A stretch of DNA of 64,000 nt from Choricystis sp. odSpoLacu1 (Eukaryota > Chlorophyta > Trebouxiophyceae), in the NCBI GenBank assembly GCA_958009055.1, contig OY253653.1, forward strand, positions 186,001 through 250,000, given 5' to 3'. The notes beneath the pieces are model-generated. The model was not told where the DNA came from. It did not search any database and was given only the letters and a program-made list of their open reading frames with translations. The number at the start of each line of letters is the position of its first letter. The stretch's first letter is position 1. Positions 29,511 through 40,297 of this stretch are shown here, in pieces. Both the position numbers and the translations under genes were made by a program.

Positions 29511-30118
29511 ATGCCGCGCGTGCTCCTCCTTCCCGTCGACGACTCTGACGACTCGGAGCGCGCGTGCGCGTTTGTGCTGGACCAGATTGTGAAGCCTGGT
29601 GAGCATGTGTGCGTGCGTGCGTGTGTGTTGCTTACGTTTCACGCGCCAAACGGCGGGCGGCGGCGGCGGCGAGGGAAACCGTTTTTTTTTTTTCTTCCTT
29701 CCCGACCCCATCCCTCCCCGACCCTCCCAACCCCACCCCTCCAGGCGATGAACTCCACTTCATGGTCGTCGTCTCCGGCCTGCACCCCGTCCTCGCCCCC
29801 GGCGCCGACGTCATCGCGGACGCCCCCGACACCGACGCGGAACGCGCGGCCGCCAACGCGGCGGCCGCCGAGTTCATGGGGCGCCGCTTCGGCACGCGCT
29901 GCGATGCCGCCGGAGCCAAATCAGTCTTTGAAGTGGTGCGCTTCCTCACGGATGCTGCCTCCGTGGGGGACGCGGTGGCTGTGCGCGCGGATGAGTTGGG
30001 CGCTGCGCTCGTTGCCGTCGCGTCGCACGGCAAGGGGCGCCTCGCGCGCTGGCTGCAGGGCAGCGTGTCGCAGGAGGTGGCGGCCCGGGCCAAGGTGCCA
30101 GTGTTGTTGGTGCATTGA
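29511..30118 (+). CDS. Universal stress protein (UspA family)
   Basis: Small ATP-binding Rossmann-like protein, usually a homodimer induced by stress. Two exons, 29511-29598 and 29745-30118, join in phase to 153 residues, a normal family length. It starts with MPRVLLLPVDDSDDSERA, the first strand and its Asp, and ends with the nucleotide-binding block SHGKGRLARWLQGSVSQEV (G-2x-G-9x-G/S) followed by AKVPVLLVH. The second strand (HFMVVVSGLHP) and the helix-rich middle are present. It shares a 255-bp divergent spacer with the LarB-like gene, so the two may be co-regulated. Its specific signal is not readable from sequence. Confidence 0.9.
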
Positions 30119-30276
30119 GGGAGAGAGAGAGAGAGAGAGAAGAGGAGAGGTTGAGGGTGTTTTTTTTGTTTTGGTGTAGTTGATCGTGTGCAAAAAAAAG
30201 CTACCCCCCACTCAAGTCATTTACACCGCTTCCTCTCTCTCTCAGTGATGCACCACACGTTGCCGACCCCCATTCT

Positions 30277-32907
30277 CTACAGCAGCGCCGGATTGGAGAT
30301 CAACGGGTTGACAAACCCGGCCCCGGGTGCGGCCGCCGCGGCCGCGGTCGCAGCGGCGTCCGCCTTGTCCTTGGCCGCGGCAGCCGCAGCCGCGTCATCC
30401 GCCTCCATCTCGGCCGAAATCTCTTTCAGCAAGTCGTCCCGGTAGTCCTCAAAGTAGCCGTCATACTTGGCGACGGCGCCGTCCTCGACGAGCCACACCT
30501 CCGCGCGCTCTTCGTCCGCGCACACGGTTTGCAGGAGCTGGGCGTCGTGTGAAATGACGATGACGCCGCCCTCGAACTCGGCCAGGGCGTCGGCCAGGGC
30601 GTCGATGGACTGCATGTCCAGGTGGTTGGTGGGTTCGTCCTGGTGTGAGGGAAAAGGAGGGAGGCGTGTGAGTGTGCGAAGGCTTGTGTTTTGTTTTTCC
30701 TCCAGCCCCCCACCTCCTCTTCTCTCTCATACCAGCAACAGAATGTGGGGGTTGCTCAGCGCGATGGCAGTGAACACGACGCGCGCCTTCTGCCCCCCCG
30801 ACAGCTTGACGATGGGCTGCAGGTGGTGGTGGCCTGCTAAGCCAAAGCGACCCAAGTGTGCGCGCGCTTGCTCCGGGCGCAGGCCCGTCGCACGGAACCG
30901 GTTCAACAGGTACTCGACGGGCGTCTCATCCATCGTCAACGCATCCACAAAGTGTTGGGCGTAGCGCCCCACACGCAGCGAGTGGGAGCGGCGCTGTTCG
31001 CCGGTGGTGGGGGTGAGGTCGCCCGCCAGTAGGTTCATCAGCGTCGTTTTGCCGGCACCATTCGGGCCGACAATCGCGACGCGCGACCCCATGTCCACGC
31101 CAATGTTGAGGTTGGACAGGGTGAAGTCGTCGCGCCCCGGGTAGGCAAAGCCCGCGTCCGACAGCTGGAGCAGGGAGGCGGTGGGCAGGCCGGTGGGCGG
31201 CGGAAACCGAAACGTGACGCTGTAGTCGGACCACCGCTTGGGCGCGTCATCTTTGGCGTCGCGGTCGTCGTCATCGTCACCTCCACGCCTCGACTTGGCC
31301 TTGGACTTGGCCGCCGCCTTGGTCTTGGCCGTCACCCGCTCCTGCGCCGCGCGCCCGCCACTCGCTTTCGCGGCCTTCATCGCTTTCTCATACTTGTCGG
31401 CCGCCTTGTTGACCTCCCGCCGCTTCTGTTCATACATCTCTTCGAACGCTTCAAAGTTGCCGCGGTAGTAGTGCAGGCGGGCGTCGTGCAGGTGGATGAT
31501 GTCGGTCGTGATTGCATTCAGAAACCCGCGGTCGTGCGACACGACGACGAGCGTCTTCTTCCAGCGCGTCAGATACTCCTCCAGCCACAGCACAGCCCGC
31601 AGATCTAAATGATTCGTGGGTTCATCCAGCAGCAGCAGCGTGGGCTGGATGAACAGGGCGCGGGCGAGGGAGATGCGCATGCGCCACCCGCCCGAAAAGT
31701 CGCGCGTCGCGCGGCCCTGCATCTTGGTGGAGAAGCCGAGCCCGTGCAGAATCTTGGAGGCGCGCGCTTCAGCGCTGCCGCCGCCCAGCTGCTCGATCTC
31801 GTCGTACACTTCGCCCAGGCGGGCGCCGTCGGCGGCTTCGCCCGCCGCGACGAGGGTGGCTTCCTCGGCGCGCAGTGCGGTCAAGCGCACATCTGCCGCC
31901 ACCACAGCCGCCAAAGCGGGCGTGTCGTCGCCCACGACTTCTTGTTCGACGAGCAGGACGTCGATGCCGTCTGGGACTGGCAGCTGGCGCCGGGCCAGCA
32001 TGCGGAGCAGGGTGGACTTGCCTTTTCCATTTGGACCCACCAGGCCGTACCGCCTCCCCCCCACAATGGACAGGGCCGCCCCATCCAGCAGGATCTTGCC
32101 CTTGGCCCGGATGGTGAGGTCGGCCACCTTGACGTCGGTGGCGGAGACGGCGCCGGTGGCGGCGTCGTCGGCGCGGTCGCCGCCGCCGCCGCCCGCGCCG
32201 GACGCGGCGAACGAGACGTCGAACACGGCGTCATCGTCGGCCAGGGCGGCCGCTTTCTCGGCGGCCGCCCGTTCCGAAGCTTTGCGCTCCCGGTCGGCGA
32301 CGCGCTTGGCGTCTTTGTCAGTGGCGAGGGAGAGCGACGCGACGCCGCGCGCGGTGGCAGCGGCCTGCACACCCCCGCCGCGGCCACCGCCGTCACCATC
32401 GCCCGACGCATCAGACTCGGTGTCCGAGGGCGGCAGGTCCAGGTCGCCCAGGTACTCGTTTTGGGGGCGCGGCTTGGCGGCGGCCGCGGCCGCGGCGCCC
32501 GCCGCGGCCGCTTTCTCCGGTTTGGCCTTGGGCTTGCCGCCCTTGACGCCGCCGCGCAGCTGGGCCAGGGTGAGGGTGGAGCCGGCGTTGGTGGCGGCGG
32601 CGTCGGAGGCCTGTGGGGGTGGGAAGGGTGGGTTCGTGTGAGTGAGCAGCCGTCATCGGCCAGACCGTTTTGTTCGATTCGTCAACCCTCACCCCCATGC
32701 AGAGCCTCCTCCTGCCCCCGCGTGCGTGTGCCAGTGTGCGCGTCAGGCTGGTGCAGCCAAAACACGCGCACATACACGCTGCGGTCACGCGTTGCACACC
32801 AATCGATCTTTCGCACAACACACCTTTTTCTCAGCGCCGCCCTTGGCCGCGGTCGACTTTTTCTTGGCCTTGGCGTCCAGCTCTTTGGCTTTCTGGCGCT
32901 TGTCCAT
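30277..32907 (-). CDS. ABC-F ATPase (GCN20/ABCF4-like)
   Basis: Soluble twin ABC ATPase acting on ribosomes or in translational control. Three exons (32824-32907, 30733-32610, 30277-30639) join in phase to 774 residues. It starts with a Lys-rich tail (MDKRQKAKELDAKAKKKST), then an Ala-rich stretch and the acidic LDLPPSDTESDASGDGDG, which resembles plant ABCF4/GCN4. First cassette: Walker A GLVGPNGKGKSTLL, signature FSGGWRMRISLARAL, Walker B LLLLDEPTNHLD. A charged linker follows (YEQKRREVNKAADKYEKAMK). Second cassette: AIVGPNGAGKTTLMNLL, LSGGQKARVVF and ILLLDEPTNHLD; the last intron sits inside that Walker B, splitting LLL from DEPTNHLD. An Ala-rich tail ends in NPLISNPALL. No membrane spans. 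Confidence 0.94.
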
Positions 32908-33120
32908 GATTGGTGGGAGCGGGGGAGAGCGCGCGGGGAGGGATGGAGAGAGAGAGAGAGGCGCAGCACACGCGCGGAGTGTGAGGCGAGAGAACGCCTT
33001 TCACTGCCCTCCGCCCACACACCGTCGTCCCACAGTGGCGGTTTCGTGTCGTCTCACGGAAAAGCAAATACAAATCACACACACACAAAAGCAACACGAA
33101 ACAAACAGCACGTCTCTCTC

Positions 33121-33948
33121 TCACCCCGCCGCCGCGGCTGTCACCGCGCGCGCCGCCGCGGCAAACGCGGTCGACCGGTCGGGCAGGCCCGCCGCCCGGG
33201 CGGCCGCAGCCACCGCGGAGTCCAGGGCGGCAGCGTCCGCGGCGGTGGGTTGTTGGGGTGTGGCGGTGGTGGTGGCCAGCACAGCCGGCTGCTGCGGCGT
33301 GGCGACCGGCTGGGCGACCGGCTGCGCAGCGGCCGCAGCCGGCTGGGCAGCAGCAAACGCAGTCGGCTGGGTAGCAGCCGCCATTGGACGAGCGGTGGCG
33401 GGCTGGGCAGCCGCCACCGCTGGCTGGGGGGGGGGCACAGCCGGCTGCCCGCTCACCCCCACCTGCCCGCCACCCCCCATGCCGTCCAACGCGGCCGCCT
33501 GCTGCCGCAGAGCGGCAGCCGCCATGGACGCAAAACCGGACGGCTGCCCGGTGGTGGCGGGCGCGGTCTGGGGCAGCGGCGTCGGCCGCGCTGACGACGA
33601 CGCCGCGTTGACCAGGGCGACCGCGCCCGCCGCGCCTGCGGCGCCCGCCACCAGGGGGGCGGCTGCACTGGCCGCGGCGGGCAGGGCGACCGCGCTCACG
33701 GCCAGGGGGGCCAGGGCTGCTGCCGCCGCGCCGGCTGCGCCGACAGCGAGGGGGGCAGCCATTGCGGAGCCGCTGGGCATGAAGGGCAGGCCGCCCGGAG
33801 CGGACTGGTGACTGAGAGCGCTTTCGACAGCGCCTGCCGCCATGCCAATCCCCGCGGCGGCGGCCAGGGGGTCCTGGGCGGCGGCCAGGGAGGCGCATGC
33901 AAGCGCCATTGCCCAGAGCGCGCTTGTGAGCGTGGCGCGTGGCGCCAT
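33121..33948 (-). CDS. Secreted or wall-type Ala/Pro/Gln-rich low-complexity protein
   Basis: Single exon; 275 residues from the ATG at 33948. The open frame continues to 34005, but this start gives a clean signal peptide (MAPRATLTSALWAMALACASLAAAQ, cleavage after about 24). The rest is Ala-rich with Gly and Val in the middle (AVGAAGAAAAALAPLAVSAV) and, from about 160 on, irregular AAxQPxA repeats (AVAAAQPATARP, FAAAQPAAAAAQPVAQPV). There is no domain that I can name. A cell-wall or matrix role would suit composition and signal. Being fully open with stable codon bias over 275 codons, it is probably real. Confidence 0.6.
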   Translation of the reverse strand: MAPRATLTSALWAMALACASLAAAQDPLAAAAGIGMAAGAVESALSHQSAPGGLPFMPSGSAMAAPLAVGAAGAAAAALAPLAVSAVALPAAASAAAPLVAGAAGAAGAVALVNAASSSARPTPLPQTAPATTGQPSGFASMAAAALRQQAAALDGMGGGGQVGVSGQPAVPPPQPAVAAAQPATARPMAAATQPTAFAAAQPAAAAAQPVAQPVATPQQPAVLATTTATPQQPTAADAAALDSAVAAAARAAGLPDRSTAFAAAARAVTAAAAG

Positions 33949-34083
33949 ATGGGGCAGCGTACCGCTCACTGAGGCACGCGTGGTACACGTCAGAGACGCC
34001 AACAAGACAACCGCGCCAAAGAAAGGCGGGGAGGCCGGGCAAAAAAAACGTGTTCTGGTCTACAAATTCTTTTCAACTCTCTT

Positions 34084-36004
34084 TCACCCGCTCTCTCTCT
34101 CACGCCGCACCCTGACCCACTCACTCCCCGCCACCGCCTTCTTGTCCACCTTGCCCATCGCGTTGCGCGGCAGGTCGCCCTCCACAATCGCCACTCGTGC
34201 AGGGGTGGCCGCCGCGGGGAGGCGGGCTGCGACCCAGGCGGCGAGCGTGCCGCCCAACGCCCGCGCGTCGCGCGGGCCACTCCAATCACTCCGCACCACC
34301 ACGGCGGCCGCCACGACGGCTCCGCGCGCGCCATCAGACGGCAGGCCCACGACGGCAGCGTCGGCGACGACGGGGTGGGACCGCAGAGTGTCTTCGACGG
34401 CCAGCGCGGACACTTGCTCTCCCCACACTTTAAAGACGTCGGTGGTCGCCCGCCCCAGAATGGTAAAGGGGCCGGCGCCCGTCGGACCCGCGGTCACGAT
34501 GTCGCCCGACTTGAACCAGCGGGTGGGCGTGGTGGTGGCAGTGGCGGCTGCCCCTGTTTTCGAACTCTCTGCAAACGCGACGGCTGTTGCGGCCGGGTTG
34601 CCCCAGTACCCCGCGAACGCGCCCGCCCAGCTGAGCTGCAGCTCGCCCGTGACGATGGCGGGCGAGGAGGAGGAGGAGGAGGAGGAGGAGGATGGAGGTG
34701 GCGGTGGAGCGTCACCTCCACCCACAGCAACAACGCGCGCCGACACCCCGGGCAGCGGCCACCCGACGCAGCCGCGCGCCACGCCGCCCGCGCGTCCCGC
34801 CGGCAGGGGGGCGCTCACCACGATGCCCGCCTCCGTGCTGCCGTACCTCTCCACCAGGGGGGCGCCCGCGAGCGCGAGCCAGCGGGTGGCCAGGGGGGCG
34901 GGGCAGGGGGCGGAGCCACAGGCCGCGAAGCGCAGCGACGATGCAGCGACAGCTGCTGCCTCTGCCTCCTCCCCACCACCCGCATCCACATGAGCCACCA
35001 GCCGCGCATACATGGTGGGCACGCCCATGAGCACGGTGGCGCGTGGCGACTGCGCGTCCGCCAGCGCGGCCCACACACGCCCCGCCTCAAAGCCCGGCAG
35101 CAGCCGCACCGCCGCCCCGCCCGCCAGCGGGGCCAGCGTCGCCACCACGGCGCCATGTATGTGGTGGGGGGGGAGGGCGTTGACGATGCAGTCGCGGGGG
35201 GAGAGGGACCACCCGCCCACGATCGCGGCCGCCTGCGCCGCGAGCGAGGCGTGCGTGTGCAGGGCGGGCTTGGGGGCGCCCGTCGTGCCGGACGTGAACA
35301 AGATGAGCGCGCCCGCGTGCGGTGGTGGGGGTGGGGGCAGAGGGGTGGAGGGGGGAGGGTGGGCGACAACATCACTCGCACGCGCGACCGGCCGCCCTTT
35401 CGCCGCCACCGCCGCCACGGCGGCATCATACACGCCATCCCCCACCACCACCGCGGCCGCATCCACAGCTGACGCTGCGGCCGCCAGAGCGGGCGGCGGG
35501 TCGCGCGCGTGCAGGGGGACGGCGACGCCGCCCGCGCGCCACACGCCCGCCGTGACGGCAGCCAGCGCCGGGGACGGGGACCCCAGCAGCACGACGCGGC
35601 GGCCAGCGGTCATGGCGCCGCTGCCGTCTGTGTCGGGGGGGGCGGCCAGGGTGGGGAGGAGGGTGTGGAGGGCGGCGGCTGCAGACGCAGTGGACGCGGC
35701 AAAAGAGGTGAACCTGGGTTGAAGCAGAAAAAAAAATGGTTAAAAAATGAATCGCGTTTCACACACAAGCTCTGTCTCTCTCTCTACACAATCCACACCG
35801 AACTCACGTGACCACGGTGCCGTCGGCGTCCACGAGCGCGGGTGCGTCGCCATAAGCGGCTGCAAGGGCGGCCGCGTCGGTTGGAGGCGGCACGGACGCC
35901 GGCGTCCAGGCGGGCGGGGACGCCCCTGATGTCGCCTGCCGTGTGCACCGCAGCCACAGGGTGCCGGGGTGGCGGGCGGTGAGCAGGAGAGCGGCACGGC
36001 GCAT
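34084..36004 (-). CDS. AAE13: Acyl-CoA synthetase, malonyl-CoA synthetase (AAE13/ACSF3) type
   Basis: ATP-dependent acid:CoA ligase. AAE13/ACSF3 relatives activate malonate in mitochondria or plastids. Two exons, 35808-36004 and 34084-35713, join in phase to 608 residues. The N terminus (MRRAALLLTARHPGTLWLRC) looks like an organelle presequence. ANL motifs are LFTSGTTGAPKPALHTH (about 205-221), PPHHIHGAV, LMGVPTMYARL, VERYGSTEAGI, WFKSGDIV, ILGRATTDVFKVWGEQVSA and the final PRNAMGKVDKKAV with the catalytic Lys. The order, PPHHIHG and MGVPTMYARL fit the malonyl-CoA synthetase subfamily better than acetyl-CoA or long-chain enzymes. A run of about ten Ser follows Pro repeats in the GEL region, from GAG-repeat DNA at 34663-34692. 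It is likely a surface loop. Confidence 0.85.
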
Positions 36005-36374
36005 GTTGTGGGGTTGGTCGCGGATTTTTTTTCAATCGCGCGGCGCCACCCGCTGCTGGCAGCGATCACCGTGGCGCTGGAAACTGACGCGTGGGCAGAG
36101 GCACACGGCCACGGGGACCGCGCCCCCCTGGCGCTCCGCAGATCGAGAAAGGGAGAGAGTGTGGTGTGGTCGTTTTTTTTTTTGTTTCGTGCTCTCTCTC
36201 GCACTCCAACAAAAAAACAATCGCTGCGCCGCCTGGGGCGCGCGCGCGGCCAACCTTTCTGCCCCCCCTTCAGACCACGCAAACAACACACAGCGTCCGC
36301 CACCCGGCAACGCCAGGTCGCGCGGTCGCTGCTTTCTTTTTCTTCCCTTTCGCGCGCGCACCCACGCAAGCACC
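36005..36374. promoter_or_regulatory. Divergent spacer between the AAE13-like and Sec14-like genes
   Basis: 370 bp between opposite start codons. It has poly-T and A runs near 36022-36035 and 36171-36215. No strong TATA and nothing coding is seen. Confidence 0.45.
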
Positions 36375-38252
36375 ATGTCCCCCCCCTCCCCCCACGCCCG
36401 CCAAGCCTCCCCCTCCCACACCTCCTCCCTGCTGCGCCGCACGTCGGCCGGGTCGGAGACGAGTGGCGGCTCCCTGACAGAGCGGCGGGGCGGGTCGCTG
36501 ACGGAGCGGCTGCGCGGCGCGTCGCGCCGGCGGTCAGGGACTGGTAAGTTTTTTGTGTGGTGGGGGCTGGGCTCGAACAGGGTCGGCCGTGGCGTGTGAT
36601 GATGGGAGTCACACTGTTGTGCGGCGGGGGCTGGCGCGTCCGATGCCGCGCGGGGGGCAGTGGGGAACGCATCGGCGCCAAAAAACACGCGCGGGCACCC
36701 TCTCACGCCCCTCTGCCCCTCCCCTCTCCACAGGCCTGCGCCGCCTGCGCTCCGACATAGGGGGCGGCCCGGGCGCCCCCCAAACGGAGGACCAGTTCAT
36801 CCGGGAATGGGGCATCACCCCTGACGCCGAGCTGCGCTTGCTGACCGAGTTTCGGGACCGCGTCAAAGCAGCCGGCCTCTGCATCCCGTCCACCGATGAC
36901 CACAAGCTGCGCCGCTTCCTGAGGGCGCGGCAGCACGACCTGGATCGCGCGCTGGCGATGTGGAGGAACCACGCCGCGTTTCGGCGCGAGTTTGGGTGCG
37001 ACACCCTTTTAACCGACTTCCACTTCCACGAGAGAGACGCCTTCATCTCCATCTATCCCCAGGGCTACCACAAGACGGACAAGATGGTGAGATTGGGTTG
37101 TGGGGGGAGGGAGGGAGGAGGGATGCTCTTTTTCTTCTGTTTTGAAATCATCACACCCACCCCACTCCACCCCCACCCCCTCCCTCTCAGGGCCGCCCCA
37201 TCTACATCCAGCACCTGGGATCCATCGACATGAAGCGTCTGCTGGAGTTTACGACGGAGGAGCGCATGATTAAGTTTCACGTGCAAGAGTATGAACGCCT
37301 CTGCCGCTACATCCTGCCCGCCTGCTCCAAAGTGGCGGGCAGGCACATTGACGCCACGTTCACCATTCTGGACCTCAAAGGCGTCGGCATCCGCCACCTG
37401 ACGGGGGACGTCAAAAGGATGATGGGCAAGATCGTGTCCATTGACGGTGACAACTTTCCCGAGATGATGGGACACATGTGCATCATCAAAGCGCCCCCCG
37501 TCTTCAAAGCGTTTTGGGGGGCGATTCGACCCATGCTGGATGCACGCACCCAGAGCAAGATCGAGGTGTGCAGCACAAAGTACGCGCCTGCCTTGCTGGA
37601 GTGGATTGATGCGGCGTCCCTGCCCGAGTACCTGGGTGGCACGTCCAAGGGCACCCTGCTGGATGATGTGGGCCCCTGGCAAGACCCGCGGTTGATTGCC
37701 GAGATTGATGCGGACGCGGGGCGGGTGGCGGGGGCGGCCGGCATCGCGGAGGAGGGGGAGGTGGCGCCCGAGGAGAACGGCGACGCGCCGCCCCTGCCCC
37801 TGCCGCGCCGGGTGCGGGTGGCGGCCGAGCCGCCAGCGCCCACCGCGACGCGGGCAGCGCCGCGGCCGCCTGTGCTGCCGATGGGGGTGTCTGCGTCGAC
37901 ACCGACCGCTGCAGCGGGCGACGACGATTTCGCAGATGCACGCTCCGAGTCGTCCTACGCCTCTGCCCGGTCCGCCGGCTCCACCGCCCTCGTGGCGTCC
38001 GGCCCCACGCCACGCGCGGATGCCGCCGCCAAGGCGGCGTCTTTGTTGGCGCGCGTGGCGGCCCTGGAGGCCGCGTTGCCGCGCGCCGCGGGGCGCGTGC
38101 CGCGCGCGGCGGCCGCCGCCGTCGACGGCGTGACGGGCCACGGCACCCTGGTCATGCGGGTGGAGGCGCTGGAGGCGGCGGTGGACGTGCTGGTGGAGGC
38201 GGCGGAGGACGCGCGCCGGGCGCAACCGGGGTGTGCTTGTGTGGTGCAGTGA
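36375..38252 (+). CDS. Sec14-like phosphatidylinositol/lipid transfer protein with coiled-coil tail
   Basis: Cytosolic lipid-exchange protein linking phosphoinositide and other lipid metabolism to membrane traffic. Three exons (36375-36543, 36734-37086, 37191-38252) join in phase to 527 residues. The N-terminal 57 residues are Ser/Arg-rich with a duplicated GGSLTER. The CRAL-TRIO N-terminal helices (DDHKLRRFLRARQHDLDRAL) lie at about 112-131. The CRAL-TRIO lipid pocket covers about 175-345: GRPIYIQHLGSIDM, EYERLCRYILPACS, TFTILDLKGVGIRHL, NFPEMMGHMCIIKAPPVFKAFW and LPEYLGGTS. The tail is acidic then Ala-rich with a predicted coiled coil (VAALEAALPRAA, VMRVEALEAAVDVLVEAAED) and ends with CACVVQ. 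Resembles algal and plant Sec14 homologues with extended C termini. Confidence 0.93.
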
Positions 38253-38398
38253 GAGGTTAAAAAACGGGCGTCGGTGGGGGTTGTTTTTTTTTGTGTGTCC
38301 CACAAAACACGCACCTAGGCTTTCTTATACACACCAGAGCCCCCCCCCCCTGCCTGAAAAACCGTTGCTGTGGGGACGCTGTTTGCGGGTGGAGGGGC

Positions 38399-38406
38399 GA
38401 TAAAAG
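38399..38406 (+). promoter_or_regulatory. TATA-like box before the TraB-family gene
   Basis: GATAAAAG, about 57 bp before the ATG at 38456. It stands out in a GC-rich context and is at typical promoter distance. Confidence 0.4.
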
Positions 38407-38455
38407 ACACAGAGAAGGAAGGGAAAAACACGTCACACACACACACACAGTCTCA

Positions 38456-40109
38456 ATGTCTTTCAACTTTGATGACCCGTCCCCCGGCGACACCGCTGCC
38501 GCCGCCCCGCGGCCCGCCTGGACGAGCAACGAGTCGTTGCCTCCCGGCACTGTGGCGGCGCTGGCTCACCCGAGCGGGGGCACGGTGAGCCGCGAGGAAC
38601 GAACGCGACGCCCCATGCTCTCCCCGCGTGCCGTGGCCGACCCCAACCCACCCTCCCTTCCTCCACACAACTTTTTTTTTATCACACCAGGTCTACCTCG
38701 TCGCCGTGGCCCACGTGTCCCGCGAATCCGCCCGCGACGCCGCCGCCGCCGTGGACGCCGTGTCCCCGGCGGCAGTGGTGCTTGAACTCGACCAAGGGCG
38801 CTATGCCGCCCTCCGCTCAGCAGCCTCTGGGGACGCCCCGTCCACCGACCCATTTGCTGTCGGAGCACGCGTCGGTTCCCCGGACCCCTACGGCCTGGCC
38901 TGTTTTCGGTCAGCCTCCAAGCCCAGCCTCGCAGCCGCCGCCCTGACGGGGCGGGGCCCAGGCTACCTGCTGGGCCTCACCTACGCCGCCGCGGGCGCTG
39001 TGTGCGGCGCCCGCCCTGGTGGGGAGCAGCTGGCTGCAGCTGATGCGGCGGCTGCGGTGGGGGCGGCCATTGTGTTGGGGGACCGAGACCAGCGCGTGAC
39101 GCTCGCCCGGCTTTTATCTGCCGCGAGGTCGGCCGCCGCCGACGCCGCGTCCTCCCGCCGGGGCGCCATGGAGGACCGGGGCGGCGGCACGGGCGGGTTG
39201 AGCGGCGACTCGGGCGGCCTCGCCCGCCCCGTGGACGCGCCCGTGTTTACCGGGGGTGGCGGCGCGGGCGGCACGACCACAGCCGACGACGCTGCCGCCT
39301 GGTCCAACAACACCACGGACGCCGACACCACCCCAGAAGAAGACGACCCCTTCCACCTGGGCCCCGGCCGGGACGGCGCCGCGGGGCGGACGGCGAGGTG
39401 GCGGGCCTTTCTGGCGACGCATGGCTGTGCCAACGCGGACGCAGCGGCCGCCGCGTTCCAGTCTGCCCTGCGCGCCGGCGCGTCTGGCGCCCCCATCGAC
39501 GTGGATGATATCTCCGCCCTGCGTGCCTGTGGCCGCGGCCTGGTGGAGGCGACGCGGTCCGCCGCCGCGACCGGCAGCGGCGGTGACGCTCTGCGCCGGT
39601 TGGAGCACGCGGCCGCCGCCGAAGCCGCTGCCTCCGGGGGCCCCGTCGCCGCCCCCGCCTTGCAAGCCATGGACGCCGTTCTAGGGACCGAGCGTGACAT
39701 AGTGCTTGCGCGCTCGCTGTGGGAGGCCGCGTCCGCGTCCCCGGGTGGCGATGTCGTGGGGGTGCTGGGCGCGGCGCACGTGGTGGGCGTCACGCGCCAC
39801 TGGCCCCAGGCGGGCACCCCCTCCTTTGGCGCGCAAGCGAGTGCGCTGCGTCAGCCGCCTCCTGGCGCGTCTCCCGCGGGCGGCGGGTCCGCGGTGCCAG
39901 CGTTGGCGGCGGGAGCACTGCTGGCGACGGTGTCGATGAGGAAACCCAAAGTCGCGCTCTATGTTGTGGGGTCTGCGCTCGCCCTGGCCACCCCGTTTGC
40001 GGTGGTGGCGGCCCACACCATGGACAGGTGGCGGAGGACGTGCGTGGCGCTGGGGGAGGCGGCGGAGGCGCTGGACGCTCGGGAGGCGGCGAGCTGGGAC
40101 GGCGAGTGA
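38456..40109 (+). CDS. TraB/PrgY family protein (TRABD-like)
   Basis: Two exons, 38456-38584 and 38691-40109, join in phase to 515 residues. The family hallmark is VYLVAVAHVSRESARDAAAA at about 44-63 followed by VSPAAVVLELDQGRY; His and the acidic residues are the presumed metal site. The second conserved part is VVGVLGAAHVVGVTRHW at about 405-421, with the EATRSA/EHAA helices before it. Between them is a long Gly/Asp-rich insertion (about 210-290). Two hydrophobic stretches near the C terminus (ALAAGALLATVSM and VALYVVGSALALATPFAVVA) could anchor the protein in a membrane, as in plant and animal outer-mitochondrial-membrane TraB proteins. Catalytic function in eukaryotes is not settled. Confidence 0.86.
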
Positions 40110-40297
40110 GAGCGAGGGAGAGAGAAAGAGCGTGTTGTCTTTTTTGTTGGCTTCACTTTGCCATCGTCTGCTGTCGCACGCGGGCTCGCCCGCCCCCCCC
40201 TCTCTCTCCTCTGCGCACGCGTGACACGCAGCCCACCTTTTTCTCCCGTCCCCCCCCCCCCCCCCCCACACACACGCCCCCCCGCCCCCCCCCCCCA

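Noticed and set aside
27876..30179. Open frame of 767 codons on the plus strand
   Set aside because: It runs antisense through LarB and its introns and out of frame with the universal stress protein. Composition is that of a shadow frame.
31609..33594. Open frame of 661 codons on the plus strand
   Set aside because: Antisense to the ABC-F gene and to the low-complexity secreted protein; no motif and shadow composition.
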